Shown here piece after piece: positions 32,731 through 44,346 of a DNA stretch of 64,000 nucleotides (within the stretch, counting starts at the first letter, position 1; each line of letters starts with the position of its first letter). The position numbers and the translations under genes were made by a program. Under the pieces are notes generated by a model that worked only from the letters and a program-made list of their open reading frames with translations, searched no databases and was not told the DNA's origin. This DNA comes from Phoronis australis (lineage: Eukaryota; Phoronida; Phoronidae): the NCBI GenBank assembly GCA_002633005.1, contig NMRA01000670.1:134444-198443 (forward strand), given 5' to 3'.

Positions 32731-33832
32731 TTATTACCATTTAAGTGTGGCACCATTGTGTTATGTGGCAGTAGACCTGTTTTATCATGTATGCAGTAGT
32801 TGATACTTTACTGTCAGATAAGATTTGGAATGATTAAGATTCTTATAGTCAATTAACTGGAGACCTGTAACCATGACAACGGCCTGGTTGTAGTTGAGAT
32901 ATGCAAATTGGCTTTGTTGCTAAAACTATTACCATGGTAATTGGTAATTACCAGTTTAAGGGTTCTGTTTACATACCACCAATTGAGGAGGAAATGATTT
33001 TAAGGATTTATTTTCTGCTTCAGAGTAAGACTGTAAAGATGGACTTACGGTTAGTTGTGTTTTCTGGACATCCTTTATGTTCCTTTGTTAGGCCTATCAG
33101 GTAATTCTGAGGCTATCTCATTTCCATTTCCCCTAACTCTCGTGCTTGAATTATTATGTAGGCTTGTTTACAAGGTCTTTGCAATATTAGGTTTAATAGT
33201 AGTTTCTGTAACTGAGGCTTCACTGGTGGCTTAGAAGCATTTAATATATTTTCACTCAGGAGTTTGGTGTTTAATTTGTCAGATGACGGTCCTGGATCAA
33301 AGTGAGCAGCGCAGTCAACTTCGCGGCAGAACTATATTAATCGTACCTAGAAGGATTGATTTGGCAGTCTGTTCTAGCATACTTGGATGATTGGTAATGT
33401 CACGGTTGGATGTTGAATCATCTAGAAAATGTGGCTGATCTGTTGCTGTGATGGACCTTCTGTAAGTTGGCAGGCAGACAACTGGAGGGTCAGAAAATCT
33501 GGGGAGTCCTTCCGCTTGATTGCCCTTTATTGTACTTTAATCTGACAATGTTCAAGTAAGGGTTGATTTAATTTTTCACCTTATTTGTGGATGAAAACTA
33601 AGTCAATATTTGAATTCCTCAAACAATTTGAGTATGGAGTGTTTCCACCTCAAAAGTTAGCCATTAGTTTTGTGGGAGATAGATCTATGTAATTTATATC
33701 AGCTGCTTTGATTGTCTGTCCAAAAGATCCACTTACTGATCAGACCTAATTACCAAGATGTTTAAATTATTACCCACTCCTGGAAATGCCCATTCAGATC
33801 GTTAATAATAGTGTGTCCTAAGGCCCTTTTAT
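32731..33832. other. Non-coding sequence
   Basis: No gene recognised. A 67-codon open frame at 32901 has no identifiable domain. 33290-33360 has weak similarity to the AGTTAAC-rich repeat that follows. Confidence 0.45.
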
Positions 33833-34040
33833 ACCTTAAGCTTTGACAACTTGATGCTTTGGGGAGTTGCGGTCAGTGTGAAGGGTTAACTTCAGTCCTG
33901 GATCGAAGTTAACAGCACCAGTTAATTTTGCAATTAACAGGTGGATTTAACAGTGGAGCGTCGACACTGCGGTGCAGTATGAACGGTCTGTTTTGGTCCC
34001 ATTGAAGTTATCGCCAGGGGCAGCTGTTATTGTCAACAAT
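33833..34040. repeat. Interspersed repeat, copy 3 (AGTTAAC-rich family)
   Basis: AAGGCCCTTTTATACC start, then GGGGAGTTGCGGTCAGTG, GGATCGAAGTTAACAGC, AATTAACAGGTGGA and GAAGTTATCGCC, collinear with 8320-8410 and 9612-9770. Confidence 0.65.
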
Positions 34041-34149
34041 TAAAGGGTAGTTTAATCACTAGCAGTTGCTTATATTTTGCTTGAATAATCACCAATTGAA
34101 TTAGAAATAAGTTTATGTCAATTAGCGTATGTAAATTTTCCTTAATTGT

Positions 34150-34360
34150 CACAAGGCTTGGAATTTTCCGCGGAAATGCAGATTTCCGCTTTTTTCAAAT
34201 GTTCTGTCCGCGTATTTTATTATATTTCCGCGTAAAAAATCGGATTTGATATAAACTTTCCGCGGCAAATTTCTTTCTTACCCAGGGCTCGACGCTATTA
34301 AAATCGCCAGGTCGCATTTTGCGACCTAGCCAAAATCCCAGGTCGCATTTTCAAAATCCA
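34150..34360. repeat. Fragments of CAAGGCTTGGAATTTTCC and CAGGGCTCGACGC elements
   Basis: 34152-34285 is an inverted copy of the right half of the element at 17406-17884. It runs into CAGGGCTCGACGC and GGTCGCATTTTGCGACC (a perfect 17-base inverted repeat) of a second element, cut off at the single N at 34361. Confidence 0.6.
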
Positions 34361-34361
34361 N

Positions 34362-34864
34362 CAAATTGGGTGATTACCTCCCAGTGGCCTTTTCAGAACT
34401 GCCAAGCCTATTTAAATTGTATCTTTATTGAAGAGTTCAATCATATTTTACACGTTTGACACGCTAGCGTGGCAAACTTTACACGTTTGACACCGTAGCG
34501 TGTCACATTTTACACGTTTGATATGCTAGCGTGTCAAACTTCACACGTTTGACACGCTAACGTGGCAAACTTTACACCTTTGACACGCTAACGTGACAAA
34601 CTTTACACGTTTGACACGCTAGCGTGTCAAATTTTACACGTTTGACACGCTAGCGTGTCAAATTTTACACGTTTGACACGCTAGCGTGGCAAATTTTACA
34701 CGTTTGACACGCTAACGTGGCAAGTTTTACACGTTTGACACGCTAGCGTGTCATGTTTTTACACGTTAACGTGGCAATTTTGACACGTATTACACGTTTT
34801 TTTACACGTTTGACATGTTTGACACGCTCAAAAGCGTGTCAAATGTGTAAAATTCTCACCCGGG
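34362..34864. mobile_element. Right-end fragment of the palindrome-array family (D)
   Basis: 34362-34445 is nearly identical to 32357-32440 of copy C. It is followed by about ten 31-bp units (34445-34765) and the terminus ATTCTCACCCGGG ending at 34864. The left part was lost at the join at 34361. Confidence 0.8.
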
Positions 34865-34879
34865 AAGTTATTGAATAAA

Positions 34880-35137
34880 TATATTATATTAACGGCCTCT
34901 TCACCAGTGTTTATATACCAGGACACTGTGGCATCTCATTCAACATCAAGGCTGATGAGCTTGCAGTCATCGCAGAACCGATTGCAAACCTGCTCCTCAC
35001 ACCAGCAGATGTAATCTCCAGAGTGCCTGAATCGCTTACAGATGCCGAGATTGTACAACATCAGGAGAGATGGGCAACAAAGTGCCTCATAGAGCGAGGA
35101 TGGCAATACGGAGATGCAGCAAAAACTCATACAAGAG
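34880..35137 (+). pseudogene. RNase H domain fragment of a LINE
   Basis: The plus strand reads FTSVYIPGHCGISFNIKADE then LAVIAEPIANLLLTPADVIS and ERWATKCLIERGWQYGD. The G-H-x-G-x-x-x-N-x-x-A-D-x-L-A signature is the C-terminal active-site region of type I RNase H as found in LINE polyproteins. The 5' part is cut at the end of element D, and the 3' part by the repeat that begins at 35138. No start codon or splice site is needed to explain it. Confidence 0.7.
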
Positions 35138-37138
35138 CAACGCAGAGCGTTGAAATGCGCCCACAATTGCACCGTATACGGTATCCTTCAAGGGTTGTTT
35201 ATTGGTACCATAAAGTGGCCAGTAGAGGGCATATATGTGGTATGTTGTACTTTGCAAAATGGAAAGGCATGGTCCTTGTCTCCTCAATAGGCTAGGGGCA
35301 AAATGTGAGTGATCATAATACAAGCACATCCTATACATCAGTTGCTTAAAGCACCACAGAAACATAGAATTAAAAACAAATTTACCAACNCACCAGTTGC
35401 TTAAAGCACCACAGAAACATAGAATTAAAAACAAATTTACCAACATACGAGACTAGCACAGCATTAGAACGCCAGAAACAAATTTCTACTTGGAACTTTT
35501 CCTTCACAGTCACGAAGTAACACAAAGTATACACCTGAAGACCAATGAAAATACAGAGGTCAATGTAAAATACTAAAATTGCCACTAGAGGCATACCGGT
35601 AATCAGAATCATCCTAAAGTCGTCATCGTACGTTGTCAACATCACATAAATACACTTGCTAAATTTAGTAAAGATCCTGCAAAAGGTTTGGGAGATACAG
35701 CCATGGGCGCAAAAAACAAAACTGCCACTAGGAGGCGCCACAGTAGTCCAAATCGTCTGAAAATCATTGTCAGCTGTCTTCCTTATAGTAAGCACATACA
35801 CGCCAATTTTCACAATCATCCTTAGAGCGGTTTGGTTGATAGAGGGATGGACGCAAAAATACAGACTCGAAAACAGTAAAAATGGCCACTAGGGGGCGCA
35901 AACTACGTCGAATCCATCTGAAAACAGTAGGATAGCGTCATCTCACTAATAGGTGCCTACATACCAAATTTCATGAAAATCCGTTCAATACTTTTGAAGA
36001 TACAAAGGTAAGCGTAAAAAACTAAAATTGCCACTAGGGGGCACACCGGTAGTCGGATCCGACCAAAAGTCGTCATCTTCCGTTGTTAACATCATATAAA
36101 TATACTTACACAATTTGTAAAGATCCTGCGAACGGTTTAGGAGATACAGCCATAGGCGCAAAAAAACAAAACTGCCACTAGGAGGCGCCACAGTAGTCGA
36201 AATCGTCGGAAAATCATCGTCAACCATCCTCTACATAGTAAGCATATACATGCCAATTTTCACAATCATCCTTTGAGCGGTTTGGTTGATAGAGGGGTGG
36301 ACGCACAAAAACAGACTCGAAAACACTAAAAATGGCCACTAGGTGGCGCAAACTATGTCGAATCCATCTGAAAACGGGAGGATAGCGTCATCTCACTAAT
36401 AGGTGCCTACATACCAAATTTCATGAAAATCCAATAAGGACTTGTGAAGATACAAAGGTAAGCGTAAAAAAATTAAAATTGCCACTAGGGGGCACACCGG
36501 TAGTCGGATCCGTCCAAAAGTCGTCATCTTTCGTTGTTAACATCATATAAATATACTTACACAATTTCGTAAAGATCCTGCGAACGGTTTAGGAGATACA
36601 GCCATAGGCGCAAAAAAAACAAAACTGCCACTAGGAGGCGCCACAGTAGTCGAAATCGTCGGAAAATCATCGTCAACCGTCCTCTACATAGTAAGCACAT
36701 ACATGCCAATTTTCACAATCATCCTTTGAGCGGTTTGGTTGATAGAGGGGTGGAAGCACAAAAACAGACTCGAAAACACTAAAAATGGCCACTAGGTGGC
36801 GCAAACTATGTCGAATCCATCTGAAAACGGCAGGATAGCGTCATCTCACTAATAGGTGCCTACATACCAAATTTCATGAAAATCCGTTCAGGACTTTTTG
36901 AAGATACAAAGCGTAAAAAACTAAAATTGCCACTAGGGGGCACACCGGTAGTCGGATCCGTCCGAAAGTTCGCACATGCCGTACCATTCATGAATGGAAC
37001 ATATGTGCCACATTTCATGAACGTAAGTCAAAGGGTTTTGGAGATAGAGCAGCGGACGCCGGACGCCGCCCGGACAGATGGACGGACGGACAGAGATGAC
37101 GGCATAATGCGTCCACATATAAATATGTGAGCGCATAA
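35138..37138 (+). mobile_element. Hairpin-ended repeat carrying a 450-bp tandem array
   Basis: Begins with the small hairpin CAACGC-AGA-GCGTTG (35138-35152) and AAATGCGCCCACA. It ends with GACGGACGGACAGAGATGAC and the hairpin TGCGTCCACATATAAATATG...GCGCA (37108-37135). The start recurs at 42084 and the end at 44292 and 61312. The inner tandem array and terminal hairpin recall Helitron/Helentron-derived non-autonomous elements, but no CTRR end or helicase is seen, so the class is open. A 51-base duplication flanks the single N at 35390. Confidence 0.65.
35490..37050. repeat. Tandem array: ~450-bp unit made of three ~150-bp subunits
   Basis: GCCACTAG(G/A)(G/A)G lies at equivalent places at 35581, 36030, 36481 and 36929 (spacing 448-451). 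Within each unit three diverged subunits start GCCACTAGGGGGCACACC, GCCACTAGGAGGCGCCACAG and GCCACTAGGTGGCGCAAACT. All continue with an (A/C)GTCG..ATC segment and a TACCAAATTTCATGAAAATCC-like segment. This is a higher-order repeat. Confidence 0.9.
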
Positions 37139-38560
37139 AAATGATGATGTTTAATTTCATTGTGTTCATTCATTGTCATCCATCAAATCAGAAATTGCAG
37201 AGATGTGATCTGCAGCGTGCGCGTATGTATACAAAATTACAAAACACACGATCGTTATGTTCCTGAAGTGCGAACATTAAGAAACTTTAGCATGCCGTTA
37301 TTATTGACAGGGACAGGATAAAACCAATTTGGATTTTGACGATAGTCTTCATACAGCGAGCTGGCTGACTCTAGGTACAACTTCGTCAGAGCCTCCGTTA
37401 GACCCAGAAACTTCACACAACCCGGGTAGTTCACCTCGTCACATACATGTAGATCGAGTCTAGGACTATTAATGTTTTACTCCACGGTAGAGCTAACAAA
37501 TGTCGGCCTGTGCATACAAAACCTGTGAGTTAACCGGCACTCACCTTTAACGTTGCAGCCGTTTAAGTGAAAAACAATCTAATAAACGTCATTTTCTTCC
37601 ATAATGCTCCGCTTTTTATAACAAAAAGTCTGTTGTCGATGATCCGCACACGCTCGCTCACTCACGCTCATATGCAGACGAACTTCAAAACAAACGTCAT
37701 GTGACAACAACATGTGTGTTCATCCAGATTTTTCTCGTGTTGTGGGGTAGGCCTAGCTCAGATTTGGACTTAATCGTTATTAATTTGGACTCCACATGAA
37801 CTTAGAAAATTGTGAAACATAAGGAGGATTTCACATAATTTGTTGAGTCGAAACTGAATTTTTATTCAAGAATTCAAGTTTTCCAATCGACGATCGCGAT
37901 ATCCGTCATTAAGTTTTCACCCTGGGATTTCAGCACAATTTTTTGAAAAATGATTGTGATTTAACAACGAAGTTTGACAGCAATGCACCACAATTTTGTT
38001 GAAAGACTGTCATAGGCTACAAATACATCACAGAGCGTAAATTTGATGCATCCTAGCTTCCGATTTTACCCGTTTCAGAAACCGGGTTTCAACTGCCAAG
38101 GGTTACAATAAGCATCCCCTCCCCGTGAAATGAATTTTTCTAAGCAGATCAGTTGCGGGCCCTTGTCCGGCAAAATAATTTGTGTCAAAATTTATTCACC
38201 ACATTTTGTCAGCAATTTCGATACAATTGTCTGTATTTTGATTTTATTAATGTTAATGCGCGCTGTCGATTATTTTATCCCCGTTAACAGGCTGGTAACA
38301 GACATTGCTCCAGTCGCGCAGACGGTGTGTACCAAGCCTGGGTTCCTGAATGAATTGTATTTCCGGGTTCATAGTAAGTTCAAAATGGCGGTGTGCTCTT
38401 CGGGTTTGAATCTTGAGTGGCGCTTTTACTTAAACTTTATTCGATTACGGATTGTGTATTAGTTAAGGGGTAGGTACTTCTTGGATCCTTATAACATCCT
38501 CTAACCATGTAATAAGGTCTAACAACGTGAGCTTCTTGGACTTTAAGCACAGAGGAGTAT
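37139..38560. repeat. Decayed copy related to the ACCGTATTCGCCG element interior
   Basis: 37330-37730 shares GTCTTCATACAGC-type, TCACCTCGTC and GACGAACTTCAAAACAAACG segments with 58870-59170 and 61190-61300. 38090-38150 resembles its GGGTTATAATAAGCGC end. No coding signal; open frames at 38130 show no domain. Confidence 0.5.
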
Positions 38561-39130
38561 GTTGTGTACGCTAGCGCCATCTAGTGTAAATGTGTTATGC
38601 TAGTTTAGTAATAAAGCTATTCTGGGACCACACAACAAAATCCATCTGCCAAATTTCGCAAAGATCTTTCAAAGGGTTAAGGAGATAGAGCTGTACAGAC
38701 AAACAAAATGCTCCTAATGGGTGCCAGAACAGCCAAAAATATCCAAAATCAATGTCAGCCGGGGTCTTTGCATCTGTCTGAAAAAGGGAAGACCTTGTCG
38801 TCTCATTAATAGAAACCTATTTGCCGAATTTCATCAAAATACAAGAAGGAACTGCAAAGTTCTTCAAAGGGAGATTCAGCCACAGACACAAAAAATCGCC
38901 ACTAAGGTTTAACACAGTAGTCGGACACGTTCGAAAGTCAACGTCAGTCGTGGCCTTCTCACCAGGAACACAGTTATAAATATTTATAATGATCCTTTGA
39001 GCGATATGTCAGTTAAGAGTTGAATGCCAGTAAACGAACACAAAAATAACAACCAAGGTGGCGTAATATCCATCGAATTAGTCCAAAAATGGAATGACAT
39101 CATCCTCTCTTCATTAAAAACTTATTTAAT
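38561..39130. repeat. Diverged 150-bp-type repeat units
   Basis: Contains CCAAATTTCGCAAAGATC, AGGAGATAGAGCTG, GTCATCTC..TTAATAG and AAAAATCGCCACTAAGG segments of the array subunit, heavily mutated. Confidence 0.6.
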
Positions 39131-40430
39131 AAATTCTTGAAAATTCATGGAGGAGCTCCATCATACAGAGAACATCTATTATATAAAATGCATCGTTTGC
39201 ACAAACTCAGTCTCCCCTGCTCCACTACAGACCTTCGTTGCGCCCATTTCGGCACCTCCTTGGTCCCAGGTATTGCACCAGCCCCCCATTTGGATTTGAG
39301 GTGTTCTATTTTTTCACGCGGGCCATTTTTTTCGCGAACACATAGGGAGGGTGGCCAGTTTTGTACTGGCCTTAGTGACGTCAGTTCGTCGGCTCAATGG
39401 CCTGGGTGACGTCACTCCGTCGGCTTAATTTCACTCCGGCTTCTGTCACATATACAATTCATCCGGCCTGTCGCTGCCAAAATTAATGATGCCTCATTAA
39501 AAAATCCTTACTCTTCCTTGAGTAAACTAAATTATTTACCATGGTGTTGGAAAATTGAGGTTCTTCAGTGATTCTGCTGGTAAAATTGCAATGGGCTCTT
39601 TGGGCGCCATTGCATCACCTGTTGGCCAATTTCCATGTTATTCAATCAAATGTGAGGCTGCGTACATGTCATAACAATTGCAAGTGGTTTCATTTCATTA
39701 CTATTTTAAAATCAGAAAACCCAATTTCAGAAAACACTCTCGAGAGATATCGCAAAATTTTCTGAAATGGCGCAAACGTGCGGGTGCCAGAAGTATCCAC
39801 TGTTTTCAAAACGACCAGACAGATTTCCTTTGTTACAAAAGGCGGAGAATTACAAAAAAATAACGTTTACGGCTGTAACGGACAAGGTGAATGTCGGTTC
39901 ATTCCCAGATTCTACATGCACCCCTGTAGGTTTTTAGCTCTAAGTTACACGGCAAGGTGACAAGCTGAGCACCGGGGTTCGGTGAAAATTTGGTGTCTAA
40001 CAGAGCTCTACACACAGCTACCTAGCTGTGTTGACGATAGTCTTCATACAGCTTGCTGGCTTTCTACCTCAGTAAGTACATTTTTATGCAAGTTTTGTAA
40101 ATACATCTATATACTTTGTGTACTATACAGTATTTTAAATGCTTTCTTAGTTTTCACTTTAAAGAACATCTGATTACTGTACTTTGTGTTACGGCAGGGT
40201 CAAATATTCTGGAAAGAAATTTGTACTGCCTGGGAAAAGAATCCCGCAGCCGCACACCTTGCCTACTAAAATTTGAAAGTGACTGAAATTCTGCTTGAAG
40301 CTTTGAACACGGCCTTTTCAAGAAGTATTCCTGTCTCTTGCGATGAACGCTGATATCACTCTTAGTCTAAGTATCTATTTCTCTCTGCGATTCGCAATAG
40401 CTGCTACCCGTACTTTTGCACGGAAACGGC
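39131..40430. other. Non-coding sequence with paired CRE-like sites
   Basis: TGACGTCA occurs at 39376-39383 and 39407-39414 within a 31-base direct repeat (GTGACGTCA..TCCGTCGGCT). 39485-39545 matches the flank of the repeat at 61545-61585. No gene recognised. Confidence 0.5.
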
Positions 40431-41035
40431 TATTAAAAAGCCACTAGGGGGGCACACCAATCATTGGATTGGTCTGAAACTTGGCATCACCAGTAATGTC
40501 AGCTCCATAGAAACACATCTGCCAAATATCACTAAGTTCTTGCAAAGGCTTAAGGATAAACAGCCAGGACACAAAAACAAAATCCCTACTAAAGGGTGCC
40601 AGAGTAGGGTAAACCATGCGAAAATCAATGACAGGCGCGGTCTATTCATTAGGAACTCACCTGCCAATTTTCATAATTCTTTAAGTGGTTTGGCAGGAGT
40701 GGTGGATGACAAAAAACAGTCAAAAATTTTAAAAATTGCCACTAAGGTGGTGCAAGCCATCCGAAAATGGAAAAATGTAGAAATTTATTTGTTACATTAC
40801 TTAAAAATTCATCGTAGAATTACAAAGATATGGAGGAAATCTCAAACACATAAAACTGCCACTAGGGAGAACAGCGGTAAGTTGGATCGGTGGTAAATTC
40901 ATTGTCATCTCTCGTCGGCTTCATAGGAACACTTCCGCAAAATCTCAAGATCCTGTGAGGGGTTTAGGAGATACAGCTGCAGACGATGGACGCCCAGACA
41001 GAGATGACTGCAATTAATGCACCCACATAAAAATC
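40431..41035. repeat. Diverged 150-bp-type repeat units with degenerate 3' end
   Basis: GCCACTAGGGGGGCACACC at 40440, further GCCACTA copies near 40737 and 40857, and an end reading AGACAGAGATGACTGCAATT then AATGCACCCACATAAAAATC, a worn version of the 37108 hairpin end. Confidence 0.65.
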
Positions 41036-41364
41036 TTGTACTTTTTCAGGGTTCAGCATAATGTGATCAGTCACCACTAATGGTGTTGATTGGATGGAAA
41101 AAATATATCCACACAAAGATGTTCGGGTCGAAGATTGGATAGTTTTCACAAATTTGACATTTTTGAGTTTTGTTTCATCTTTTTGATTGAAATGGTAATT
41201 GAGAAATAAAAACTGCTTATTTTTCAAAAAAGTCCTATCTTAAGTCTCTTTTGAGGCACTCTGTATTCTCCATGTTTCCCAGTCAACTGTTAACCAATGA
41301 TTGACAGGAGCATCCAATCTTAAACCACATTAATTCCTTGAGATAAACCAGTTACAATGTCCTC
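41036..41364. other. Non-coding sequence
   Basis: Nothing recognised. Confidence 0.4.
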
Positions 41365-41990
41365 AGGGTGTTAAAACGAAACAGAAACCCCTGGCCAGTG
41401 TTAAACAGATATCCTGGGGTAGAAAACAAACTCCTGCACCTTCAAAACAGCTAACCAGCCCTGACCTTTGAAATGGGAATCCTGGGGATCGAACACGAAA
41501 CCTCTGGGCCGAGACACCACTCCCACACTTTCTGTCAAACATTGTTTATGAAGTAGGTGTAGCAGTTGTAATATGTTTGGAAGGAACGTGACGGGATGTC
41601 TGTGAAAATGATGCTCTTTGTGCCATTTTTTGTTGCCAGTAGAGTTCTTGCAGTTCAAACTAGGTCAAATGAAGAGCTAAGTTATGTTCTGTACATTGAA
41701 ACAAGACAAAATGTAGTAATCGTTTTTTGTTAAAAATTTGTCAAATGAATTACTGGAAATTGAAATTCCATTAGTCTTGAAGTCATCTAGTGTTTATTTT
41801 TTGTACCCACTTCAAGGGTTTCAGAAGAATTGAAAAATTCTCTGGCTTTCCTCTAGGATCCCTGGGATACCTGTTTCAAAGGTCAGGGTTGGTGTTTTTA
41901 GGGATAGTTAGCTGGTTTGAAGGTGCAGGAGTCTGTTTTCGTCTCCGGGATACCCTGTTTTACGCTGCAGTTCCTGTTTCGATGGAACAC
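41365..41990. mobile_element. Inverted-repeat element with ~110-bp arms
   Basis: AAACTCCTGCACCTTCAAAA and CCCTGACCTTTGAAA (41428-41475) face their reverse complements (41865-41945), with matching ATCCTGGGG/CCCGGGAT-type segments outside and GAAACAG near both ends. The 350-base core has no coding signal. Probably a MITE; ends not resolved. Confidence 0.6.
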
Positions 41991-42083
41991 ACTGGTATTG
42001 TTGTCATGATTTATTACCAATTAATAGCACATGCAGAATTTCTAATTTGATGGATGTTGACTGCCCACTCGAAGCAAATATAA

Positions 42084-42427
42084 CAACGCAGATCGTTGAA
42101 ATGCGCCCACGAATGCACTGCAAACGGCGTGCTCCTAGACTTGTTTGTTTGTATCATAAGTGACCGCTAGATGGCGCAAAAAGTCCAATCCATCTGCAAA
42201 TGGAACATGCCATCACTTCTTCAATAGAAAGCTATTTACTAAATTTTATAAACATCTGACTAAAATTGCCAATAGGGGGCACACCTGTAGTCAGAGTGGT
42301 CTGAAATTTGTCATCATTCGTCGTCAGCTTAATAGGAACACATCTGCCAAACATCTTGTCAGGGCTTTAGGAGACACAATTGCAGATGCCAGACGCCCAG
42401 ACAGAGATGAAAGCAATATAAAAATTA
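42084..42427 (+). repeat. Short copy of the hairpin-ended repeat
   Basis: Starts CAACG-CAGAT-CGTTG then AAATGCGCCCAC as at 35138, contains one GCCAATAGGGGGCACACC unit, and ends AGACAGAGATGAAAGCAATA. It is cut by the TTAA-flanked element. Confidence 0.65.
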
Positions 42428-43154
42428 TTAAAGGCCCATTCATACAGCCAATCACGCATGAATCACTCATACAACACGCACAAATTGAATTTGTGCGTGT
42501 TTTGATCGTCGAGAAATTGACCAAATTTTCCGGGTGTAGGGGTTAGAAATCACTGACAAATAACTGACGAATCACCTATGGCCCATGCACATATCACTTA
42601 CAATCACTGATGAATCACTGACATATCGCGCATATCGACGCATACAAGCCAAAATGATATGGTATTCCACGAACCTTCGACGCATGCCTCACGCGTGAAT
42701 CACTGACGGATCACGTTCAAACACTTTTGTAAGTGATTGTCAGTGGATGTCAGTGGAATGAATGTCATATATGCGTATTTCATGCGTGATATGAAGGTGG
42801 GGCGTCAGTGGACGGACGTGGACGTGCGTGATTTCGAACCAGTTCTGACGCATAAGCACTGATGGCAAACGCGTGTCCAGCGCATAATCACGCATACTCG
42901 ACGCATAAACTACGCACGTCAACTCACGAATTACGCACACCGACGCAGAGTTGTGCGTTGGAAAATTGTTGAACCGTTCAAAACTCAAAATCGTGCACAA
43001 ACCCTCCTTGACGCACATCCACTTACATTCACTGATGCTCCACGTTGGTTCCACCGACCAATTATGAATACAACGCAAGCTTCACGCATAAGCGAAAATC
43101 TGTGCGTGATTCATGAGTAATTCATGCGTAATCGGCTGTATGACAGGGCCTTAA
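42428..43154. mobile_element. TTAA-flanked 0.7-kb inverted-repeat element
   Basis: TTAA at 42428-42431 and 43151-43154 flank an element whose ends read AGGCCCATTCATACAGCC and, reversed, GGCCCTGTCATACAGCC. Beyond that the arms stay similar (ACGCATGAAT(C/T)ACTCAT). The core is packed with ATCACTGA and CGCAT motifs in both orientations. TTAA target duplication fits a non-autonomous piggyBac- or Kolobok-like element. No ORF. Confidence 0.75.
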
Positions 43155-44287
43155 TAAAACAAAAGAAAAAATTGTGGACTGACGACAGGTTGGCAAGTTC
43201 ATAGGCAAAGCTAACCCAACTTGTAGCAGGACTAAGGCTCAAAATGGCAAGATGATACCTTGTTGATACCACTGTTACCTTGGATAATTTGCCAACATTT
43301 TTTGAATCACCTAATCAGTTTCAAAACAATTACCACACCAGTGTATCTGCTGAATATGACCATTCATTCATAGTTTTACTATACATGCATGAAAGGTGAC
43401 ATCTGCATTTTTATTAGCTTAGAAAACATTTACTCTTGAATCTTTCGGATTTCATGTTCCATATCAACTAAAGCAAAAAATTCATCTGACCTTCAGGCCA
43501 TGGTCCCTCATATCAAGGAACTAACGAATCATTCACATGTTGTGCAGCCAAATATGACAAACAAAATGTAAGCAGCCATCAAACAACTGATCAGTTCTGA
43601 ACTTGAGCCACCAAAGTTCAGTTTCCCGTCAGATTGTATTCGGGTGCCCGGATTTTTTGTTTCATCTTGCAAGAGATGTATGAACTTAAAGTTAACAGAA
43701 ATGCTGCCATTTCTGTCATGAAAATTTTGTCCACAAAATTTTGTCCACAAATTTTTTTTTTGATGTTTCAAAGGTTGTTAAGTTTTGATTACCAATAAAA
43801 ACTAAAAATGGTTACAAAAAGTGCATGTAAAGTGAAATCTTCTTTGATTGAAAGAAGAGTGAAGTATACAAAATGTAAAACCTATCTTTAGGCCTTAATA
43901 TATAATACTAGGAATTATGCAATTCAAGGACCATGGAGTTAATCACAAATCAACTCTGCGATTTTTTACATGAAATCAAGGAACAATCAAAATATATTAC
44001 GATTCATGAAATCAATGTAGTACTTTCAAATGTCGATGTTCAAATAAATGTTTCACTAGTTGCATTCAACCTACAGCTCTCTCAGTGTCCATGTAGAGAT
44101 ATTCATCTGACTTCATGTTCTATTTTACGGTGAAAAGTACCTTCTACAAAGCTATTGTTTTCCTGGAAAATGTGGTCCTACCATGCTTTATATTTGAAAA
44201 ATTTGACCACATTGTGGCCACATAACTAACTTACATTTGCTTGCATTTTGCTGCAAAATCATGATACTTCCTGATACATGATCCTAA
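43155..44287. other. Non-coding, likely intronic to the SH3BP5-like gene
   Basis: AT-rich. No exon with splice sites recognised on the minus strand. Confidence 0.4.
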
Positions 44288-44330
44288 ACAAATAATGCGT
44301 CCACATATAAATATGTGGGCGCATAATAAA
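44288..44330. repeat. Solo hairpin end of the TGCGTCCACATAT family
   Basis: TAATGCGTCCACATATAAAT then ATGTGGGCGCATAA forms a 12-bp stem (44295-44322). It is present without the rest of the element, only about 20 bases from the SH3BP5-like exon. Confidence 0.75.
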
Positions 44331-44346
44331 AGGAAACAATTCTTAC

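Noticed and set aside
35382-37169. Cys/Phe-rich minus-strand frames in the 450-bp array
   Set aside because: They repeat with the satellite unit and show no protein conservation.
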